Source: Ghiorsea sp. (lineage in GTDB: Bacteria > Pseudomonadota > Zetaproteobacteria > Mariprofundales > Mariprofundaceae). From it: DNA of 12,667 bases. The translations under genes and the position numbers were made by a program. The notes under the pieces are model-generated. The model saw only the letters and a program-made list of their open reading frames with translations. It ran no database searches and was not told where the DNA came from. Numbering within the stretch: the stretch's first letter is position 1; every line of letters begins with the position of its first letter. The stretch is from positions 1-12,667 of the forward strand of contig JALUWH010000133.1 in the NCBI GenBank assembly GCA_027019685.1. The letters are read 5' to 3'. Positions 7,660-12,667 of this stretch are shown one piece after another.

Positions 7660-7696
7660 CACTAGCAATATTCCACACCAGAACCTAGTGTTGATC
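7660..7696 (+). promoter_or_regulatory. Leader of the restriction operon: inverted repeat and a GATC site
   Basis: CACTAG (7660-7665) and CTAGTG (7685-7690) are perfect inverted copies 19 bp apart, followed at 7693-7696 by a GATC, the recognition sequence expected for this system. The GATC lies 24 bp before the first methyltransferase's ATG and upstream of its strong GAGGGGAG ribosome-binding site. Methylation or protein binding here could control the operon. I found no convincing -35/-10 pair in the spacer, so the promoter is not placed. Confidence 0.35.
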
Positions 7697-7719
7697 CCAA
7701 GTTTGTTGAGGGGAGATTC

Positions 7720-8616
7720 ATGTCAAAACAAGTGAAACCTTTTTTGAAATGGGCAGGTGGCAAAACACAACTTCTTAGTGATATTGAGCAGCGTTTCCCT
7801 TACGCCAAAGAAGAAACGTTTACATTTATCGAGCCTTTTGTGGGTAGTGGCGCGGTTTTGTTTTGGATACTTAATCACTTCCCCAATGTGCAACAATGCA
7901 TCATTAACGACATCAATACAGACCTTATCAATACTTATCACACCATCCGCAATGATGTGGGTGCCTTGATTGAGCAACTTGATGTTTGGCAATCTGAATA
8001 TCATGCCCTTACTTTGGATGCAGAGCGTAAAAAAGCTTATTATTATCAAAAACGCACCGACTTTAACACCAAAGAACAACCGCAAATTCAGCAGGCTGCA
8101 CTATTTATTTTCTTAAACAGAACATGCTTTAATGGCTTATACCGCGTCAACCGCAGTGGTGGTTTTAACGTGCCGATTGGCAGCTATAAAACACCTAAAA
8201 TTTGTGATGCGCCTAATCTAAAAAAGGTAAGTGAGGCTTTGCAAAAAGTAATCATACTTCAAGGTGATTTTAAGCAAACACTTGAACATGCACAAGGCAA
8301 CACCATGTTTTATCTTGATCCACCGTACAAACCCTTGAATGCATCATCTAGCTTTAATGCTTATGCTAAAGGTGAGTTTAATGATGATGAACAACGCAGA
8401 CTTAAAAACTTTTGTGATACCCTAAGCGAGCAAAACCACCCTTGGATTTTAAGCAACTCGGATGTTAACCAGATGGAAGAAAACAACTTCTTTGATGAGT
8501 TATACGATGATTACCATATCAATCGCGTGTTAGCTAAACGAGCAATTAACTCTAACTCTGCAAAGCGTGGCTGTATCCATGAACTCCTTATAACCAATCA
8601 GGCTGCAACAGCTTAA
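7720..8616 (+). CDS. dpnM: Dam-like DNA adenine-N6 methyltransferase, DpnM type (GATC)
   Basis: This enzyme transfers a methyl group from S-adenosylmethionine to N6 of adenine in duplex GATC, protecting host DNA from the neighbouring endonuclease. The 298 residues follow the alpha-class Dam order: N-terminal FLKWAGGKTQLL (8-19), AdoMet motif I FVGSGAV (40-46), then the family NRTCFNGLYRVNRSGGFN stretch (133-150), catalytic motif IV DPPY (200-203), and LSNSD (about 243-247) near the C-terminus. All key motifs are intact. GAGGGGAG lies 4 nt before the ATG, by far the best ribosome-binding site in the operon, which favours methyltransferase made in excess and first. Its TAA is followed directly by the endonuclease ATG. 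GATC specificity is inferred from the Dam/DpnM similarity and the DpnII-like partner. A solitary Dam is unlikely in this context. Confidence 0.95.
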   Translation: MSKQVKPFLKWAGGKTQLLSDIEQRFPYAKEETFTFIEPFVGSGAVLFWILNHFPNVQQCIINDINTDLINTYHTIRNDVGALIEQLDVWQSEYHALTLDAERKKAYYYQKRTDFNTKEQPQIQQAALFIFLNRTCFNGLYRVNRSGGFNVPIGSYKTPKICDAPNLKKVSEALQKVIILQGDFKQTLEHAQGNTMFYLDPPYKPLNASSSFNAYAKGEFNDDEQRRLKNFCDTLSEQNHPWILSNSDVNQMEENNFFDELYDDYHINRVLAKRAINSNSAKRGCIHELLITNQAATA

Positions 8617-9549
8617 ATGAAGAAGCTAGCAAAATTATTAGAGTTAGATTCTGACGATGCACTGTTTGAATACTTTACCAGTACACTCAAGCTTAAGGGC
8701 ATCACCCAATGGGGTTATTTTGTAAACTGGGATAAAGTATATCGCGGCATCACTCCCTATGAGAAAGAGCTTAACCTATTGAATATATTGATTGGTAAAA
8801 AAGATATTTTTACCGAGCTCACAAACTTAATCTTAGAATATCCGAAAGTTGTAAACGCAATCCCGCTTTTGTTAGCTATTCGATTCAAAACAAAGAAAGA
8901 CCAAGAGTTTAATATTCTAATTGACCCTATTAATTATCAATATGATAACTTTGACCTTTCCATAAAAGAACCAAACCAAGAGGAAGCCGAGAGTATCGCA
9001 ACTTTCTTTATCAATTCAGGCTTGGGAATACTTGTGCAAGATAAAAAGGTTAAAAACCTTGTTGATTTCGCAACGGGAGTAGAAGTTGGGCTAGACAGTA
9101 ATGGTCGTAAAAATCGTGGTAGCCATCAAATGGAAAACTTGGTGGAGCGTTACATCCAAGAGGTCTGTGGTGAGCTAAGTTTAGCCTACCTCAAAGAAGC
9201 AAATGCAAAAGCCATCAGAGATGCTTGGGGCATAGAAATCCAAGTAGATAAATCATCCCGAAGAATTGATTATGTAATCAATAAAAAAGGAAAGCTCTTT
9301 TTCTTTGAAGTGAACTTTTATAATGGTGGCGGTTCTAAACTTAAATCAACTGCCACCGAATATGTAAAAATGAACGAATATTGGAACAAACAAGGTATTG
9401 AGTTTGTTTGGGTTACCGATGGTGCTGGATGGCTTACAACATTAAAACCATTGAGAGAGTATTTTGATAAAGCTGAATACCTTCTAAATTTAGATATGTT
9501 AAAAAAGTGTATAATAAAAGAGGTCATAAAAGATGGATGTGGAAGCTAG
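8617..9549 (+). CDS. dpnB: Type II restriction endonuclease, DpnII/MboI-like (GATC)
   Basis: This is the likely endonuclease of the operon, expected to cut unmethylated GATC. At 310 residues it is close to DpnII (288) and shares its distinctive blocks: NLVDFATGVEVGLDSNGRKN (147-166), MENLVERYI (172-180), RRIDYVI (215-221), EVNFYNGGGSKL (231-242), FVWVTDGAGW (263-272) and LREYFD (279-284). The PD-(D/E)xK-like core is probably D218 followed by ExN at E231/N233. Similarity is to DpnII, which cuts unmethylated sites, not to the methyl-dependent DpnI. The ATG directly abuts the preceding TAA and has no Shine-Dalgarno at the usual distance, so translation probably depends on reinitiation after the methyltransferase. 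This would keep the toxic enzyme below its antidote. The last 17 nt overlap the following gene. Confidence 0.92.
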   Translation: MKKLAKLLELDSDDALFEYFTSTLKLKGITQWGYFVNWDKVYRGITPYEKELNLLNILIGKKDIFTELTNLILEYPKVVNAIPLLLAIRFKTKKDQEFNILIDPINYQYDNFDLSIKEPNQEEAESIATFFINSGLGILVQDKKVKNLVDFATGVEVGLDSNGRKNRGSHQMENLVERYIQEVCGELSLAYLKEANAKAIRDAWGIEIQVDKSSRRIDYVINKKGKLFFFEVNFYNGGGSKLKSTATEYVKMNEYWNKQGIEFVWVTDGAGWLTTLKPLREYFDKAEYLLNLDMLKKCIIKEVIKDGCGS

Positions 9550-11200
9550 AAGCCAAAAAGTTTTAAATATCCTAACAAAAGGGGTTTTCACGATCCCTGA
9601 TTTTCAACGTGAATATGACTGGGACAATGAAGAGGTCGAAGAGTTTTTAGCTGATATTAATGATATAAAAGCGGAAGAAAGTTATTTTATTGGGCATATG
9701 GTTTTTGAGGGCGAATATAATGGTGATGCTTTTAATGTTATTGATGGACAACAAAGAATTACAACTATTACTATTTTATTAAGTGTCATTAGAGACCTGT
9801 TTTATTTAACTGGCGAAAAAGATTTAGCAGATGCTATTAATGATAAGTTTATTTTTGGCAAAGACCTTTCAAATAACCCGTATGTGATTTTAGAAAATAA
9901 AATGCCATACCCTGTTTTGCAAGCGTATGTTCAAAGCATTCCTGAAAAGAAAAATACAACTATTAAGGCCATTAAAAGTGGCGAAAGAAGAATTATAAAG
10001 ATATATGATTATTTGTATAAAGCTTTAAAAAACAAAACTACGGAAGAGTTAGAGAGGCTGCGAGATAGTATATTGAATCTTGAATTAATTTTTGTTGCTG
10101 TAAGCGATCAAGTCGATGCCTTTACAATTTTTGAAACACTTAATGCTACAGGTAAAGACTTAACGCCCATGGATCTCATTAAGAACCAAGTTTTTCGACT
10201 TTACCCCAGAGAACCTCATATTAACGAGCCAAATGATAGTTGGAAAACTATTTTGTCAAATTCAGAAGGGAACCATTTAAAGTTCTTAAACAATTTTTGG
10301 TCATCGCGATACAAAAAACTTTCGAATGCTAAAATTTATAAAGACTTTATCAAACGCATTGTGAAACCTAAATGTGATATGGCTGTTTTCCTTAATGACT
10401 TAAAAAGTGATTCTGAGTTATTCAATGAAATTGTTTTACCCGTTAAAGAGAAGTGGGTTAATGGGCAGGAAAATCGAGTATTCTTGTCATTAAAAGCTAT
10501 AGTTGATACTTTTAATATCGAAGTCGCGAACCCAATACTTCTAGGTTTGGTAAGAGAGTATAAGAATAAAAATATTAGCCTTAAGTTCTTAAAGAAAGCT
10601 TTAAATATAATTGAAAAGTATCACTTTATAAATAATGCAATAAGCTCAAATCGTTCCTCTGGCTTGGACACAATGTATGCTAGTATTTCTAGGGAATTAA
10701 GTAATGCAGTTGATAAGAATGCTAAGCATTCTGTTATAAGAGAAATGGCAGCTAAACTTGAAGATAGAATGCCTAGCATTGATGAGTTTAAAGCAAGCTT
10801 TGATAGTAAATTGTACTTCGCATCTACTGAGACCAAACAGAAAAAATTGGTTCAGTATGTATTGAGAAAAATTGAGTTAAACAAGCAAAATTATAATGTA
10901 GATTTAAACAACATTAGTTTAGAACACATTTATCCCGAAAACCCCAACTCTGACTGGGAAAGCCTGTCAGATAAGGACTTATTTAAAAATATTGGGAATT
11001 TAGTAATTTTAGACTCCAATATTAACTCGAAGGTTGGGAGTAAAGATTATACAGCAAAAAAAACAATCATTTTAAAAGAATCCACATTAATAAGTACAAA
11101 AGAAGTTTTTGATGAAAATTCACTTTGGACTGGCTCAGAAATAAAAAAACGAAGAGATTTAATTGTGGCACTTATGTATAAAGATATATGGGATGATTAA
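9533..11200 (+). CDS. Single-chain DUF262-DUF1524 protein (GmrSD/SspE-like, probable modification-dependent restriction factor)
   Basis: The 555-residue protein joins two domains known from type IV and related defence proteins. The N-terminal DUF262 domain has IPDFQREYDW (21-30), YFIGHMVFEG (51-60) and the ParB-like NTPase motif DGQQR (71-75), plus the family stretch FETLNATGKDLTPMDLIKNQVF (residues 200-221). The C-terminal DUF1524 HNH-type nuclease domain has SLEHIYPEN (462-470; H465) followed by NIGNLVILDSNINSK (486-500), so the expected His and Asn residues are present. Known relatives are GmrSD, which cuts glucosylated hydroxymethylcytosine DNA, BrxU and SspE. GAGG lies 9 nt before the ATG. 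The gene overlaps the endonuclease by 17 nt and the next methyltransferase by 8 nt, so it belongs to this operon. Base composition is clearly more AT-rich than its neighbours (some 60-base lines near 20-30% GC), suggesting separate origin. What DNA it senses is unknown. Confidence 0.88.
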   Translation: MDVEARSQKVLNILTKGVFTIPDFQREYDWDNEEVEEFLADINDIKAEESYFIGHMVFEGEYNGDAFNVIDGQQRITTITILLSVIRDLFYLTGEKDLADAINDKFIFGKDLSNNPYVILENKMPYPVLQAYVQSIPEKKNTTIKAIKSGERRIIKIYDYLYKALKNKTTEELERLRDSILNLELIFVAVSDQVDAFTIFETLNATGKDLTPMDLIKNQVFRLYPREPHINEPNDSWKTILSNSEGNHLKFLNNFWSSRYKKLSNAKIYKDFIKRIVKPKCDMAVFLNDLKSDSELFNEIVLPVKEKWVNGQENRVFLSLKAIVDTFNIEVANPILLGLVREYKNKNISLKFLKKALNIIEKYHFINNAISSNRSSGLDTMYASISRELSNAVDKNAKHSVIREMAAKLEDRMPSIDEFKASFDSKLYFASTETKQKKLVQYVLRKIELNKQNYNVDLNNISLEHIYPENPNSDWESLSDKDLFKNIGNLVILDSNINSKVGSKDYTAKKTIILKESTLISTKEVFDENSLWTGSEIKKRRDLIVALMYKDIWDD

Positions 11201-12083
11201 TACCTATTATAAGTCTAGGGACAAAAATTTTTCCTTATTACATGCTAATTCTTTGCGAATACTACCAAAATTTAAGTTCGAATTTGATATGGTTTTTGCC
11301 GATCCACCATACTTTTTATCCAATGATGGACTAACCATTCAAAATGGTAAGATAAGCAGTGTAAATAAAGGGAAATGGGACAAATCTTTAGGCGCAAAAG
11401 AAATGAACAAGTTTAATCGTAAATGGTTAAAGCTTGTGCGTGATAAAATGAAACCCAATGCAACCATTTGGATTAGTGGTACAACACATAATATTTTCAA
11501 TATCGGGCAGCTTCTAACAGAGTTGGATTTTAAGATTTTAAATATCATTACTTGGGAAAAGACCAACCCACCACCAAACTTTTCTTGTAGATATTTCACG
11601 CATTCAACTGAGCAAATTATATGGGCGAGAAAAGAAGTTAAAGTGCCGCATTACTTCAATTATGAACTGATGAAAGAACTTAATGATGGCAAGCAAATGA
11701 AAGATGTGTGGAAGCTTCCAGCCATTGCGAAATGGGAAAAGTCTTGCGCTAAGCATCCCACGCAAAAACCATTGACCTTGCTAACCCGAATTATCCTTGC
11801 TTCTACGCAAAAAGGCGCATGGGTTTTAGATCCCTTTGCGGGTAGTAGCACTACAGGTATTGCTGCTAACTTATTGGGTAGAAGGTATTTAGGCATCGAT
11901 CAAGAAAAGGAATACTTAGAAATCAGTAAAGCACGAAAACTAGAAATTGAGAATCCCGCAACAGCGTTATTGTATAAATCAAAAATACGTGGTTTTCACA
12001 CAAACACACAACTAGAAGAATTTCTGGCAAAGGAGCCTGATGCTGATTACACCATTGAAGATTTAGATACAGTTATTCAGTAA
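11193..12083 (+). CDS. dpnA: Second DNA adenine-N6 methyltransferase, DpnA type
   Basis: This is a 296-residue adenine methyltransferase matching DpnA, the second enzyme of DpnII systems, which methylates GATC also in single-stranded DNA. DPPYFLSNDG (37-46) comes first, and the AdoMet motif DPFAGSSTTG (213-222) comes later, so the motif order differs from the Dam-like enzyme. In between are DpnA-characteristic blocks: KWDKS (61-65), FNRKWLKLV (74-82), ISGTTHNI (94-101), CRYFTHSTE (132-140), YELMKELNDGKQMKDVW (157-173) and KHPTQKP (187-193). About 45 residues beyond the usual end (from about 250) are an unrecognised tail. The ATG at 11193 overlaps the previous stop (ATGATTAA). It is preferred to a TTG at 11163, which would extend the protein by ten residues without family support. 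There is no clear Shine-Dalgarno, so coupling is likely. The stop abuts the convergent tautomerase stop. Confidence 0.93.
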   Translation: MINTYYKSRDKNFSLLHANSLRILPKFKFEFDMVFADPPYFLSNDGLTIQNGKISSVNKGKWDKSLGAKEMNKFNRKWLKLVRDKMKPNATIWISGTTHNIFNIGQLLTELDFKILNIITWEKTNPPPNFSCRYFTHSTEQIIWARKEVKVPHYFNYELMKELNDGKQMKDVWKLPAIAKWEKSCAKHPTQKPLTLLTRIILASTQKGAWVLDPFAGSSTTGIAANLLGRRYLGIDQEKEYLEISKARKLEIENPATALLYKSKIRGFHTNTQLEEFLAKEPDADYTIEDLDTVIQ

Positions 12084-12422
12084 TTAGAACGTACCGCCAT
12101 CCCAACCAAACATAGCGCGTTCAGGTGCTGCAAACTCGATATAAATACGGGCGGTATCAATGCCGCATTGGGCGTTGAGGAAAGTGCATATTTGTTGAGA
12201 AATATCTGCTGTTTGAGAGGCTGATAAACCGAGGCTTTTGAGGGTGCAAAAGGCAAGTGGGTCGGTTGTGCCTGCAAAGCTCATGCTTTGATTATCGTTA
12301 AGTTGCACCATCACATAACTTTCAGGTTTACCCAGCGCAGATGCCACCAAGCTTGAGGCTTGGCTTAAAAAATCCGCCTTATCTTCAAGGCAAACATTGG
12401 TGTTGACCTGAAAAACTGGCAT
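12084..12422 (-). CDS. MIF-like phenylpyruvate tautomerase
   Basis: This 112-residue protein belongs to the macrophage migration inhibitory factor branch of the tautomerase superfamily, small trimeric enzymes that use an N-terminal proline as general base for keto-enol tautomerisation. Visible hallmarks are Pro2 right after the initiator Met, the opening MPVFQVNTNV (1-10), GKPESYVMVQL (31-41) with K32, MSFAGTTDPLAFCTLKSLG (47-65) and the C-terminal RIYIEF...GWDGGTF. Length and spacing match animal and bacterial MIF proteins nearly end to end, and no signal peptide is present. It starts 6 nt after the folD stop, so it should be co-transcribed with folD; GGGT lies about 8 nt before the ATG. Its stop lies back to back with that of the dpnA-type gene. 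The physiological substrate is unknown. Confidence 0.9.
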   Translation of the reverse strand: MPVFQVNTNVCLEDKADFLSQASSLVASALGKPESYVMVQLNDNQSMSFAGTTDPLAFCTLKSLGLSASQTADISQQICTFLNAQCGIDTARIYIEFAAPERAMFGWDGGTF

Positions 12423-12428
12423 AAAGCT

Positions 12429-12667
12429 TTACCCAAGCCCTACATGGTTTTTAAAGGCTGTAATCGTGTTTGCCAAAAGCATGGTGATGGTCATAGGGCC
12501 AACGCCGCCCGGCACTGGCGTGATATAACCTGCACGTTTGGACGCATCTTCAAAGTTTACATCACCTGTGAGCGAGCCATCTTCCAAGCGGTGGATGCCC
12601 ACATCAATCACGACTGCACCCTCTTTAATCCATTCGCCTTTGATTAAGCCTTGTTTACCTGCTGCTG
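12429..12667 (-). CDS. folD: Bifunctional methylenetetrahydrofolate dehydrogenase/cyclohydrolase FolD, C-terminal part
   Basis: FolD oxidises 5,10-methylene-THF to 5,10-methenyl-THF with NADP and hydrolyses it to 10-formyl-THF in the cytoplasm. The window holds only the last 78 codons; the 5' part with the catalytic lysine lies beyond the right edge. The reading frame is open to the edge and shows the FolD C-terminal signature: WIKEGAVVIDVGIHRLEDG (residues 12-30 of the visible part), GDV, then YITPVPGGVGPMT (47-59), which closes the dinucleotide-binding and substrate cleft. There is no sign of damage. A tautomerase gene follows after 6 nt, forming an operon. Confidence 0.95.
   Translation of the reverse strand, partial: AAGKQGLIKGEWIKEGAVVIDVGIHRLEDGSLTGDVNFEDASKRAGYITPVPGGVGPMTITMLLANTITAFKNHVGLG

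Noticed and set aside
8617..9549. Endonuclease as a methyl-dependent DpnI-type enzyme
   Set aside because: Its conserved blocks (GVEVGLDSNGRKN, EVNFY, TDGxGW) match DpnII, and two protective methyltransferases flank it, which would be self-destructive with a DpnI-type enzyme.
11163..11192. TTG start giving a ten-residue extension of the second methyltransferase
   Set aside because: The extension would overlap the DUF262 gene by 38 nt. The ATG at 11193 gives the compact ATGATTAA overlap and fits the DpnA N-terminus.
9533..11200. The DUF262-DUF1524 protein as the SspE component of a phosphorothioate (Ssp) system
   Set aside because: No SspB, SspC, SspD or other DNA phosphorothioation gene is present in the window; the neighbours are all DpnII components. 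It could only be SspE-like in mechanism.

Overview
The window reads as a piece of a moderately AT-rich (by eye about 40% GC) proteobacterial chromosome carrying a defence island. The housekeeping genes (ybeY, phoH/ybeZ, miaB, ppiC, a YbiT-type ABC-F protein of exactly the Escherichia coli length, folD) and a 6S-like RNA all resemble gamma-proteobacterial versions. A gammaproteobacterium or a relative such as a zetaproteobacterium fits; the species cannot be told from the sequence.

Layout, left to right. Positions 1-2633 hold a minus-strand operon transcribed miaB > phoH > ybeY (ybeY cut by the left edge) with overlapping genes: tRNA modification, a PhoH-family ATPase and 16S rRNA maturation/quality control. 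Positions 2690-2877 hold a minus-strand promoter and an approximately 155-nt structured RNA that I read as 6S RNA (ssrS). A minus-strand ppiC parvulin follows (2893-3171), then a divergent plus-strand membrane-bound hybrid sensor kinase (3291-5951). This kinase meets the minus-strand ybiT gene tail to tail, with overlapping stop codons.

Positions 7720-12083 hold a tightly packed plus-strand operon. Its members are a Dam-like GATC adenine methyltransferase (DpnM type), a DpnII-family GATC endonuclease, a single-chain DUF262-DUF1524 protein (GmrSD/SspE-like), and a second DpnA-type adenine methyltransferase. Three of the four are the complete DpnII restriction-modification system. The fourth, more AT-rich and stitched in by start/stop overlaps, belongs to a family that attacks modified phage DNA or reads DNA modification. 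The unit could therefore restrict both unmodified and modified DNA. GATC is strikingly rare in the flanking chromosome: 4 sites in about 8 kb by hand count.

The right end (12084-12667) returns to minus-strand housekeeping genes: the 3' end of folD followed by a small MIF-like tautomerase gene, whose stop codon abuts that of the dpnA-type gene.

No tRNA, rRNA, CRISPR array, transposase or integrase gene was seen. No gene-free stretch exceeds about 260 bases.
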